NCBI RefSeq assembly: GCF_018263925.1
Contig: NZ_JAEVHF010000001.1
Coordinates: 248,001-312,000, forward strand
DNA length: 64,000 nucleotides
Direction: 5' to 3'
Source of the DNA: Kistimonas asteriae
GTDB lineage: Bacteria > Pseudomonadota > Gammaproteobacteria > Pseudomonadales > Endozoicomonadaceae
A program made the translations under genes and the position numbers. Below the pieces are notes generated by a model. It was given only the letters and a program-made list of their open reading frames with translations, searched no databases and was not told the DNA's origin. Below, piece after piece: positions 44,843 to 53,379 of the stretch. Within the stretch, counting starts at the first letter, position 1, and each line of letters opens with the position of its first letter.

Positions 44843-46240
44843 TTAAACTGATGTCGACTTACTTACTCGAGATATTTTAAGGGGAGGATTATTCATATCT
44901 TCAATAATTTTATCAAAAACTTTACCTGCCACTACTGGTGTTACTAGCGTGCTATCTGCACACCAACAGAGACGATGCTTTTGCCACTTGATAAAGTCAC
45001 TGATTTTCTCATGACTGAAAACATCACCACTTTGAACTAAAGACCACTCCTGCTCCTTCCAGGTAGCCAGCAACTGGCAAACCAACCTCCAATCGCACTC
45101 GATTTTTTCTTTATCGGCAATACTGTACATTAACAAATGAACGCCTGTATTGTGAAACCTTCGTCTTCTATCTATTGTTTTAAGCTCATTATTGATTACT
45201 CCACACACTTTTTCCATATACAAACCATTAACCAATTGAAATCTGAAAAAGTTGCAATAAACCGACTCCAAACGTTGCTGAATAGCACTATTCCAAAGTC
45301 TGTCAGGACTCACTCTTTCTTTCTGTTCATTAATCATTTGGCATAACCCCATATTCCAGTTTTCATATGGATAATCAGCCTCAACAGATTCATTGGCGAT
45401 ATCAAATAACTCATCGGCATATTCATCCGTTAACAGGTCAACCTGTTCAAGGCTCTCCAACATCTCCTGGCTGACAACACACTGATCACCGTTCGCTCTC
45501 TTAAAGCAGGGATAGCTATCCACTGTACTCCATGATAATTCGACACTTGTATTTTTCATAAACTGTCTAATTAAAATCAGAATTTTTCCATAGTCAGAAA
45601 CCACATCTCCTTCATGATCCGGAATAGCAATCTCCCTATTTGCAAGTTTATCAGGATGTATTATCCGCAATAGCTCAGAACACTCTTCTTTTACTCTGTA
45701 AAAATCGCTACAAAGTTCCAGATCAACAAGTTTCGCAATATAATATCTTGCAATGACCAAGCACTTGGTCTGCTTCTCTTGCAATTCAACCTTCTGAGTC
45801 TTTTCAGGAGTTTTCTTCGCAGCTTCACTTATTGATAAGAAAGTAAAAAATACATCATCTACTAATTGATCTATTTTTTTAAAGGATTCAGTCATAGACA
45901 ACATAACCATCGAAAAACGGACATCTTGAGGAAACACTCCAATACTCTCCACATTAAAAATACTCAACATTTTCAATGAAAACTCAGAAAGAAATATTGG
46001 TGATAAATTAATCATCCTTTTTATATCATATAAGGAAAGGGCTTTATCACCTGACTTAGAAAATCTGGAGTAATCCGTAAAATACTCAAGTTGAGCTAAT
46101 AATGGCTTCTGTTGCTTCCCAAGTCTGTCAGTCTTATCAACCTTGACAAACTGGCCTCCCATATAGCGTACATAACATTGCTTAACGCTCGACTTTATCT
46201 TTCGAAGAGCCTGATAAAATGATGTTTCCAATATATGCAT
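44843..46240 (-). CDS. AT-rich orphan protein with an HPD motif
   Basis: A 465-residue protein in a gene with lower GC than its neighbours. It is predicted soluble, alpha-helical and rich in Leu, Lys and Glu, without signal or membrane segment. Residues 184-200 read KEECSELLRIIHPDKLA, where HPD (195-197) at the end of a helix resembles helix II and the loop of DnaJ J domains; the following helix is poorly matched. I recognise no family. Placement between ychJ and the TRAP operon, and base composition, suggest acquisition. Start at 46240 is the first ATG; signals are weak. Confidence 0.6.
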   Translation of the reverse strand: MHILETSFYQALRKIKSSVKQCYVRYMGGQFVKVDKTDRLGKQQKPLLAQLEYFTDYSRFSKSGDKALSLYDIKRMINLSPIFLSEFSLKMLSIFNVESIGVFPQDVRFSMVMLSMTESFKKIDQLVDDVFFTFLSISEAAKKTPEKTQKVELQEKQTKCLVIARYYIAKLVDLELCSDFYRVKEECSELLRIIHPDKLANREIAIPDHEGDVVSDYGKILILIRQFMKNTSVELSWSTVDSYPCFKRANGDQCVVSQEMLESLEQVDLLTDEYADELFDIANESVEADYPYENWNMGLCQMINEQKERVSPDRLWNSAIQQRLESVYCNFFRFQLVNGLYMEKVCGVINNELKTIDRRRRFHNTGVHLLMYSIADKEKIECDWRLVCQLLATWKEQEWSLVQSGDVFSHEKISDFIKWQKHRLCWCADSTLVTPVVAGKVFDKIIEDMNNPPLKISRVSKSTSV

Positions 46241-46608
46241 ACACTGCTCCCCCAGCTGAAGCTGGTAGTTAGTCTCCCCCTTGCATAGACGCTGTTAAAC
46301 TTTATTAGTTCACGACGAAACACAACGCATTGCCCCCTCAGCATCACACTGAGAATCTTCCAGAAGTGTTTAATACCTGTTAGCATGCGTAACACTACGG
46401 ATAGCGCCTCGGTCGCACCAGGCTGAAAGCTGGATCTCAGCCCGCCATAACAACAACATCGACACTCATGAGCCATGGGTCGCCGGTGACACAAAAACAA
46501 CATACCCCACGGCAGGTCGTGTCCTGCACGCCAAAACAACAGACTGCCACCAGTCAAACAGCGTGCGTTCCTGTTGTGGACATTGCTAAAACCTGACAGG
46601 GGGAACCT
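46241..46608. other. Intergenic region before the TAXI gene
   Basis: These 368 bases hold the upstream regions of two divergent genes. Composition is close to the core genome. A long minus-strand frame (46195-46788) crosses it but is a shadow of the TAXI gene. I found no RNA, operator or mobile element. Confidence 0.6.
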
Positions 46609-47583
46609 ATGTCGATATTCAAGAAAGTCAGCCTTGCTCTTTGTACTGCCGGCCTCGCTGCCGCGGCGGTGAGTGCCCAGGCCGCCGAACGCCAGTTTGT
46701 CACCATCGGCACCGGCGGTGTGACCGGTGTTTACTACCCTACCGGTGGCGCCATCTGCCGACTGGTGAACAAGGGTCGCAAGGAACACAAGATCCGCTGC
46801 TCCGTGGAAAGCACCGGCGGCTCCATCTACAACATCAATACCATGCGTGGTGGCGAACTGGATCTGGGCGTTGCACAGTCAGACTGGCAGTTCCATGGCC
46901 TGAACGGCACCAGCAAGTTTGAAGCCCAGGGGCCGTACAGCGACCTGCGCGCCGTTTTCTCCCTGCACCCGGAACCCTTCACCATCGTTGCCCGTAAAGA
47001 TTCCGGCATCAAGACCTTTGAAGATCTTAAGGGCAAGCGTGTGAATATCGGCAACCCCGGTTCCGGCCAGCGTGGCACTCTGGAGCAGCTGCTCAAGGAA
47101 TACAACTGGACCTTTGATGATTTCAAACTCGCCACAGAGCTGAAATCTGCCGAACAGTCCAAGGCCCTGTGTGACAACAAGATTGACGCCTTTGTCTTTG
47201 TTGCCGGCCACCCCAGTGGTTCCATCAAGGAAGCCACCACCTCTTGTGAAACCCTCATCGTACCGGTGGAAGGCCCACAGGTGGACGCCCTGCTGGCTGA
47301 CGCTCCCTACTACCGTAAAGCCACCATCCCCGGCGGCATGTACCAGGGCACACCGGATGACGTCACCACCTTTGGTGTTGCTGCCACGTTCGTCAGCTCT
47401 ACCAACACCTCACCTGACGTCGTCTACCAGATCGTCAAGTCTGTCTTCAACAACTTCGATGACTTCAAGAAGCTCCACCAGGCCTTTGCGCATCTGAAGA
47501 AAGAAGACATGGTGTCACAAGGTCTCTCTGCCCCTCTGCATGAAGGCGCTGAGCGTTACTTTAAGGAAGCGGGCCTGCTGTAA
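46609..47583 (+). CDS. TRAP transporter solute-binding protein, TAXI family
   Basis: The periplasmic receptor of a TAXI-TRAP importer. The 324 residues begin with a signal peptide (1-26, ending SAQAAE). Then follow the TAXI hallmarks RQFVTIGTGGVTGVYYPTGG, the IRCSVESTGGSIYN region, and DLGVAQSDWQ. RBS AGGGGGAAC is strong. The permease gene starts 155 bases downstream. Substrates of TAXI systems include glutamate and other organic acids; this one is not known. Confidence 0.96.
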   Translation: MSIFKKVSLALCTAGLAAAAVSAQAAERQFVTIGTGGVTGVYYPTGGAICRLVNKGRKEHKIRCSVESTGGSIYNINTMRGGELDLGVAQSDWQFHGLNGTSKFEAQGPYSDLRAVFSLHPEPFTIVARKDSGIKTFEDLKGKRVNIGNPGSGQRGTLEQLLKEYNWTFDDFKLATELKSAEQSKALCDNKIDAFVFVAGHPSGSIKEATTSCETLIVPVEGPQVDALLADAPYYRKATIPGGMYQGTPDDVTTFGVAATFVSSTNTSPDVVYQIVKSVFNNFDDFKKLHQAFAHLKKEDMVSQGLSAPLHEGAERYFKEAGLL

Positions 47584-47738
47584 GGTCTGCCTTCCTCTGT
47601 CAGCCAACGACTGCCCACGTTGTTGGCTGACAGGTTCTTCCCACCCCATGCTCGCGACCTGCATGACGGGATTTCACCAGGGAAACCGCATCCACAAGAC
47701 TGCAATCCCTGATGCCAACCAGACAGGCTAACGAGACC

Positions 47739-50348
47739 ATGAGCGACACCAGAACACCCGAGACTGTGCAGTCCACCGCGCAGCAGATTGTCGATGAAGC
47801 CGATTCCGGCGCCCGCAGACTGAGCGGACTACCCGGCACCTTATTGCTGGTCACTGCCCTCTGCTGGTCACTGTTTCAACTGTGGTATGCATCACCACTG
47901 CCGTTTATTTTTGACTTTTTCATCCTGAATGATACCGAGGCACGGGCAATTCACCTGGCCTTTGCCATTTTCATGGCATTCCTGGCCTGCCCGGCACTGA
48001 AACGTTCCCCCCGAAACAAAGTGCCCGCCCAGGACTGGCTGCTGGCACTGGCTGGCGCGTTCAGCGCTGCCTATATTTTCCTGTTCTATGACTCACTGGC
48101 CGAACGGGCCGGCGCCCCGATCACGCCAGACCTGATCTTTGCCGGCATCGGGATTCTGTTATTGCTGGAAGCCACCCGACGGGCACTGGGACCACCCCTG
48201 ATGTGTGTGGCAGCGCTGTTCCTGGTCTACGTGTTCGCTGGCCAGCACATGCCGGAAGTCATTGCCCACAAAGGCGCCAGCCTTAACAAAGCCCTGTCCC
48301 ATTTCTGGCTGACGACAGAAGGCGTTTTTGGCGTTGCGCTCGGCGTCTCGACCAACTTTGTGTTCCTGTTTGTTTTATTTGGGGCATTGCTGGACCGTGC
48401 CGGCGCCGGTCAATATTTTATTCGTGTCGCCTTTTCCCTGCTGGGACACCTGAAAGGGGGACCTGCCAAGGCAGCGGTGGTCTCATCCGGACTCAGCGGC
48501 ATTATTTCCGGTTCAAGTATTGCCAACGTTGTGACAACCGGTACATTCACTATCCCGTTGATGAAACGGGTAGGCTTTCCCGGTTCCAAGGCGGGCGCCA
48601 TTGAGGTCGCAGCCTCCACCAACGGACAGCTGACACCGCCCATCATGGGTGCCGCCGCATTCCTGATGGTTGAGTATGTCGGGATTTCTTACCTGGAAGT
48701 CATCAAGAGCGCCATTCTACCCGCCGCGATTTCCTACATTGCACTCTTCTATATCGTGCACCTCGAAGCCGTGAAAGCCGGAATGGAAGGCCTTCCCCGT
48801 CGAAATAAGCCGGGTCTGCTGCGTTCACTGCTGTCGTTCAGCGGTACCATCCTGGGGCTCTGCATCCTGAGCCTGGCGGTGTATTACGGCATTGGCTGGA
48901 CCAAGACGGTCTTTGGTGACGCCGCAACCTGGATAGTGGCCTCAGGGGTTCTACTCGCCTACCTGGGATTGACCTGGCTGGCTTCCCGTTCACCGGAAAA
49001 CCATTTTGAGCAAAACGAGACGGAAGTGCTTGAAATGCCTCCCGTCGGCCCAACGGTACTGAGCGGCCTGCACTTCCTGTTACCCATTGTCGTATTGATA
49101 TGGTGTATTGCGGTAGAGCGCTTCTCACCAGGGTTGTCAGCCTTCTGGGCGACGGTCTTTTTGATTGGCATTGTCGTGACACAACGCCCTCTGATTACGT
49201 TCTTCCAGAAAACCGGTTCCGTGTCAGCGGCGCTGTCAGACGGTATCACTGACCTGCTTCAAGGTCTGGTCAGCGGTGCGCGGAACATGGTGGGCATCGG
49301 CGTTGCCACGGCCGCAGCCGGTATTGTGGTCGGCGCCGTAACACTGACCGGTATCGGGCAGGTGATGACGGAATTTGTCGAATTCATCGCCAACGGCAAT
49401 ATCCTGCTCATGCTGATTTTTACCGCTGTTATCAGTCTGTTACTGGGTATGGGATTGCCGACAACGGCCAACTATATCGTGGTATCCACCCTGATGGCGC
49501 CGGTCATCGTCACGCTGGGCGCCCAGCATGGCCTGATTGTTCCGCTGATCGCCGTGCATCTGTTCGTGTTCTATTTCGGCATCCTTGCGGATGATACCCC
49601 ACCGGTCGGACTGGCAGCCTTTGCCGCAGCAGCCATTGCCAAAAGTGATCCAATCCGTACCGGTATCCAGGGCTTTACCTACGACATCCGCACAGCCATT
49701 CTGCCGTTCATGTTTATCTTCAACACGGAGCTGCTGCTGATCGGCATTACCAGTATTGGACACCTGGTGCTGGTCGTCACCAGCGCGCTGGCAGCCATGC
49801 TGATCTTTGCAACAGCGACACAGGGCTACTGGCTAACCCGAACCCGCTGGTACGAAACCATTCTCCTGCTGGTCATTGCCTTTGTCCTGTTCCGCCCCGG
49901 CTTTATCTGGGACCGGTTCTGGCCAGAACGTATAGACCTGCCAGGGACAGCCCTGTATCAACAACTGGAAACGCTGCCTGAAAACACAGACATTCGTTTA
50001 CGGGTTTCTGGGGAAACTCTGGAAGGGAAAACGGTTGAAAAAACAATCTTTCTGCCAACGGGAAGCGGTTCCGTCAATGAACGACTGGCAACCATGGGAC
50101 TGGAACTGTTAGAAGACGGCAACAGCCTGTTAGTCGATAACATTGAATTCGGTTCTGCGGCTGAAAAAGCCGGACTGGACTTTGACTGGAAAATTCTGAA
50201 TGTAGAAACCGACAATACGGAACGCCCTGCCAAGCAGTGGCTCTATTTACCCACACTGTTATTACTGGCGGTACTTTATCTGGGGCAGCGTCGCCGACGC
50301 GATCAAAACCGTACACTTGATAGTACAACGGACGCTCTCCCCACCTGA
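47739..50348 (+). CDS. TRAP transporter permease, fused 4TM/12TM with C-terminal DUF3394
   Basis: An 869-residue fused DctQM-type permease of a TAXI system. The N-terminal 180 residues have the small-subunit helices, and the rest the large subunit with GLSGIISGSSIANVVTTGTF, AASTNGQLTPPIMGAAAFLM and GMGLPTTANYIVVSTLMAP, which are typical of DctM. Residues about 735-855 form a DUF3394 domain with a PDZ-like segment (GSAAEKAGLDFDWKI). The start at ATG 47739 is preceded by GAG only weakly. It works with the preceding TAXI receptor to import an organic acid using a sodium or proton gradient. Confidence 0.95.
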   Translation: MSDTRTPETVQSTAQQIVDEADSGARRLSGLPGTLLLVTALCWSLFQLWYASPLPFIFDFFILNDTEARAIHLAFAIFMAFLACPALKRSPRNKVPAQDWLLALAGAFSAAYIFLFYDSLAERAGAPITPDLIFAGIGILLLLEATRRALGPPLMCVAALFLVYVFAGQHMPEVIAHKGASLNKALSHFWLTTEGVFGVALGVSTNFVFLFVLFGALLDRAGAGQYFIRVAFSLLGHLKGGPAKAAVVSSGLSGIISGSSIANVVTTGTFTIPLMKRVGFPGSKAGAIEVAASTNGQLTPPIMGAAAFLMVEYVGISYLEVIKSAILPAAISYIALFYIVHLEAVKAGMEGLPRRNKPGLLRSLLSFSGTILGLCILSLAVYYGIGWTKTVFGDAATWIVASGVLLAYLGLTWLASRSPENHFEQNETEVLEMPPVGPTVLSGLHFLLPIVVLIWCIAVERFSPGLSAFWATVFLIGIVVTQRPLITFFQKTGSVSAALSDGITDLLQGLVSGARNMVGIGVATAAAGIVVGAVTLTGIGQVMTEFVEFIANGNILLMLIFTAVISLLLGMGLPTTANYIVVSTLMAPVIVTLGAQHGLIVPLIAVHLFVFYFGILADDTPPVGLAAFAAAAIAKSDPIRTGIQGFTYDIRTAILPFMFIFNTELLLIGITSIGHLVLVVTSALAAMLIFATATQGYWLTRTRWYETILLLVIAFVLFRPGFIWDRFWPERIDLPGTALYQQLETLPENTDIRLRVSGETLEGKTVEKTIFLPTGSGSVNERLATMGLELLEDGNSLLVDNIEFGSAAEKAGLDFDWKILNVETDNTERPAKQWLYLPTLLLLAVLYLGQRRRRDQNRTLDSTTDALPT

Positions 50349-50357
50349 TCGGTATGG

Positions 50358-50388
50358 GCCATCAGGGTATGCCTTATACCCTGATGGC
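50358..50388. terminator. Hairpin between the TRAP permease and dinB
   Basis: GCCATCAGGGTAT pairs perfectly with ATACCCTGATGGC (13 bp, 5-base loop), 9 bases past the permease stop and between convergent genes. The U-tracts are poor on both sides, so it may be a bidirectional, weak terminator. Confidence 0.7.
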
Positions 50389-50445
50389 TTCATCGACATG
50401 CCGACAAACAGTTACCACATGCCATCATTCAGACAATGAATCGGA

Positions 50446-51534
50446 TCAGGATTCAAACAGTTCCAACTGTGCCTGGGCTTCCGGTGGTTTCAAATCATGA
50501 AGCCTGAAACCAACACCCAGCAACCTGACCGGCTTTTCTCTTCGCTCCCAGGCCCTGGTTGCCAACTTGATAAAGTAATCCGGTGAATAGAGTTCTTTCT
50601 CGCTTAATGCGCAGAGTTCTTCCAGTGTCGTCTGGGTAAAATCGTTGAACTTGATCTTCACAAACCGTTTTGAAACCGCATACTCCTGCCGGATTTTCTC
50701 ATAGCGAACCCTCAGCTCATCGAGCACATCCGGCACTTGCTGCTGAACGGCCTCGATATCTGGCAGGTCGTGGTCATAGGTGTTTTCAACTGATAGTGAT
50801 TTACGCCGCCAGCTGACTTCGACTGGGCGCTGGTCAATACCGCGCGCCAACTCATAAAGCCTTGCGCCAAAACTTCCGAAATGCTGGGTCATATCGACGA
50901 GTGAAAACTGTCGCAGGTCTTCACAGGTTTCTACGCCCATACGCTTGAGTCGCGTGGCGGTTGCCTTACCCACGCCGTGTAACTTCCGTACCGGCAACTG
51001 CCGCACAAAATCATCTATCTGGTCAGGCGTTACCACGCAAAGGCCATCCGGCTTATTCCAGTCACTGGCAATCTTGGCCAGGAACTTGTTAGGTGCCACA
51101 CCGGCTGAGACCGTGATACGGGTCGCTTCCTTGACCCGTGCCCGTATCTCACGGGCAATCAGGGTGCCACTGCCATGGCATTTATCGCAATCCGTCACAT
51201 CCAGAAAAGCCTCATCAAGCGACAGTGGCTCAATCAGGTCCGTGTAATCGGCAAAGATCCGGTGAATGTCGCGAGAGACGGTTTTATATAAATCAAAGCG
51301 TGGCTTGAGGATAATCAGGTCAGGGCAAAGCTTGCGGGCGTAGGCCGACGCCATGGCGGAATGGATGCCGAAAGCACGGGCTTCATAGTTACAGGTCGCG
51401 ATCACCCCGCGTTGATCCGGCATGCCACCTACCGCAACAGGACGCCCCCGGAGATCGGGATTTTCCCGTATTTCAACCGATGCGTAAAAACAGTCACAAT
51501 CGACATGGATGATTTTTCGTCCGGTATCCTGCAT
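50446..51534 (-). CDS. dinB: DNA polymerase IV (DinB)
   Basis: A Y-family translesion polymerase. The 362 residues begin MQDTGRKIIHVDCDCFYAS; metal-binding Asp lies in VDCDCF and the catalytic acidic pair in SLDEAFLDVTD. The helix-hairpin-helix (LHGVGKATATRLKRMG) and little-finger domain follow. The ATG at 51534 has only a weak ribosome-binding site; a GTG 7 codons upstream (51555) is an alternative. An SOS-like box lies 50 bases upstream. An in-frame insert CDKCHGSGTL near residue 115 (from SLDEAFLDVTDCDKCHGSGT) adds two Cys after the catalytic loop. Confidence 0.96.
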   Translation of the reverse strand: MQDTGRKIIHVDCDCFYASVEIRENPDLRGRPVAVGGMPDQRGVIATCNYEARAFGIHSAMASAYARKLCPDLIILKPRFDLYKTVSRDIHRIFADYTDLIEPLSLDEAFLDVTDCDKCHGSGTLIAREIRARVKEATRITVSAGVAPNKFLAKIASDWNKPDGLCVVTPDQIDDFVRQLPVRKLHGVGKATATRLKRMGVETCEDLRQFSLVDMTQHFGSFGARLYELARGIDQRPVEVSWRRKSLSVENTYDHDLPDIEAVQQQVPDVLDELRVRYEKIRQEYAVSKRFVKIKFNDFTQTTLEELCALSEKELYSPDYFIKLATRAWERREKPVRLLGVGFRLHDLKPPEAQAQLELFES

Positions 51535-51583
51535 AAACGCCAGCTGCCTGATCACTCACTCGGGCCATTCTATCACCCGTTAC

Positions 51584-51599
51584 CTGAATAAATGTACAG
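51584..51599. promoter_or_regulatory. Imperfect LexA (SOS) box upstream of dinB
   Basis: On the minus strand CTGTACATTTATTCAG has one perfect CTGT half and one altered half (TCAG instead of ACAG) with an A/T-rich centre. It lies 50 bases upstream of the dinB start, a usual operator position. It is weaker than the dinG box. Confidence 0.55.
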
Positions 51600-51675
51600 G
51601 CTTATACGAATAAGCTTGCCATCCGTCAGGTTCACTATTTTCCCCCATTGACAGAGAACGCTAAGGCACACTTCC

Positions 51676-52293
51676 ATGCGCTTGACGATTTTTGACACGC
51701 CGGTCATCAGCCACCTGATGGTATTCATTGCCTGGCTGAGCATGAAACTGACCGGCTGGAAAACCGAAGGGGAAAAGCCCGCCATGAGCCGTTATGTGCT
51801 CATCGGCGCGCCGCATACCAGCAACTGGGACTTTCTGCTGTTCATAGCCATTGCCCTGCGTTTTCGCATCAAGCTGTACTGGCTGGGCAAGGCCTCCCTG
51901 TTCCGCGGTCCCATGGGGCCGATTATGCGCTGGCTGGGCGGTATCCCGGTGTATCGTGATCGCAACTGCAACCTGGTTTGCCAGACGGTTGCCGCATTCC
52001 GCCGCTATCCCCGGCTGGTACTAGCCCTGAGCCCGGAAGGAACCCGCAGCTATGTCAGCGAGTGGAAAACCGGCTTCTACCATATCGCCCGAAAAGCCGG
52101 GGTGCCGATCCTGCCCGGTTACCTGGATGCCCGCACCAAGACCGTCGGCCTCGGCCAACCCATTCGCCCCACGGGCAATATTGCCAAGGATATGGCCTGT
52201 ATCCACCAGTTCTATTCTGCCTTTACCGGCATCCGGCCCGAAGGCTCCAAACCGCCGTCCGTGCCCCTTCATCCCAAGAATGATCCTGCCTGA
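51676..52293 (+). CDS. Lysophospholipid acyltransferase-family protein (PlsC-like)
   Basis: A 205-residue acyltransferase with block I APHTSNWDFLLF (HX4D), the LYWLGKASLFRGPMGPIMRW region and block III SPEGTRS. The C-terminal GQPIRPTGNIAKDM is typical of the small 1-acyl-sn-glycerol-3-phosphate acyltransferase-like proteins. Residues 10-28 are weakly hydrophobic. The physiological acceptor is unknown. The RBS before ATG 51676 is weak. It is divergent from dinB and precedes the response regulator by 120 bases. Confidence 0.88.
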   Translation: MRLTIFDTPVISHLMVFIAWLSMKLTGWKTEGEKPAMSRYVLIGAPHTSNWDFLLFIAIALRFRIKLYWLGKASLFRGPMGPIMRWLGGIPVYRDRNCNLVCQTVAAFRRYPRLVLALSPEGTRSYVSEWKTGFYHIARKAGVPILPGYLDARTKTVGLGQPIRPTGNIAKDMACIHQFYSAFTGIRPEGSKPPSVPLHPKNDPA

Positions 52294-52413
52294 ACCAAGC
52301 ATTCGACTATATTAGCAATAAAGGAAGGAACCACTCACTGCCAGATCGCTGATAAATTGACGGGCACCGGTCCCGATGGCAATCTGACAACGCGTACAGG
52401 AATGGAAGACACC

Positions 52414-53130
52414 ATGGCCCATACGATCATCATTGCCGAAGACCACCCGCTGTTTCGTACCGCGCTGCAGTCAGCCCTGAACCAGGTGCTGGATGATGTC
52501 CGAATCATTGAGACCGATACCATCGCCGCCCTGCAACAGGCGCTGGAGGACACTCCGAACCCGGATCTGGTGCTACTGGACTTCCATATTCCCGGTGCCC
52601 ATGGTTTTTCAGCCCTGATGTTCCTGACCGGCCACTATCCTGATGTTCCGACTCTGGTTATCTCCGCCCGGGAAGAAGAAACCATTATCCTGAAGGCCAT
52701 TGGCTATGGCGCCTCTGGCTTTATCCCCAAGTCAACACCGCTGGATGTCATGAAGACCGCTATCCAGCAGGTGCTCGACGGAAATATCTGGGCGCCAGCC
52801 AACATCGATCTCAACCGGGATACCGACCGGGTCAGCAGTGAGATGGAAGAGAAAATCGCATCCCTGACGCCACAGCAGTTCCGGGTGCTGGGGATGATCA
52901 GTGAAGGCATGCTGAACAAACAGATTGCGTTTGACCTGAATGTCTCAGAAGCCACCATCAAGGCCCACGTCACTGCTATTTTCAAGAAACTGGGTGTCCG
53001 CAACCGTACCCAGGCCGTGATTGCACTGCAGCAGCTGGAAGTGGATTATGAAGAACCCGATACCCATAGTAACAAAAAGGCTGAAACGCCAAACAATACG
53101 GATAATGTTCCTCCGTCGCCAGCACCATAG
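52414..53130 (+). CDS. crbR: LuxR/NarL-type response regulator, CrbR/ErdR-like
   Basis: A 238-residue regulator. The receiver domain has acidic residues at EDH (9-11), phospho-acceptor Asp56 in LVLLDFHIPG, and a Lys in GFIPKSTPL. The C-terminal LuxR helix-turn-helix includes LTPQQFRVLGMISEGMLNKQ and SEATIKAHVTAIFKKLGVRN. The kinase gene 2.4 kb downstream is an SSS-fused hybrid kinase of the CrbS/MxtR type, and actP/yjcH lie beyond it. CrbSR (MxtR/ErdR) controls acetate uptake and acetyl-CoA synthetase, so this is likely its regulator. The start at 52414 has GGAAG about 7 bases upstream. The Ser/Asn/Pro tail is not conserved. Confidence 0.85.
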   Translation: MAHTIIIAEDHPLFRTALQSALNQVLDDVRIIETDTIAALQQALEDTPNPDLVLLDFHIPGAHGFSALMFLTGHYPDVPTLVISAREEETIILKAIGYGASGFIPKSTPLDVMKTAIQQVLDGNIWAPANIDLNRDTDRVSSEMEEKIASLTPQQFRVLGMISEGMLNKQIAFDLNVSEATIKAHVTAIFKKLGVRNRTQAVIALQQLEVDYEEPDTHSNKKAETPNNTDNVPPSPAP

Positions 53131-53379
53131 GCCAGTATACTTTAATAGCTTTTCTCGCCGACCATGCTGAATAATCAGCATGGTCGGCTTGATAATCTCT
53201 TCACTCAACACTTGCATTTTGCTATTTACGTCAATACATTATTTTCAGGAAACAAAGCACTATCAAACGTCAACGCATTATCCGCTATCATACTGACATT
53301 TATATCGACATGAAAACGCCGATTATATACAACCGGAACAAATCATATTAGCCCAGCATCACTCAAAAAAAAACAAAGG

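Noticed and set aside
46195..46788. 197-codon minus-strand ORF
   Set aside because: It overlaps the TAXI gene start and the orphan gene's 5' end, and reads as a shadow.
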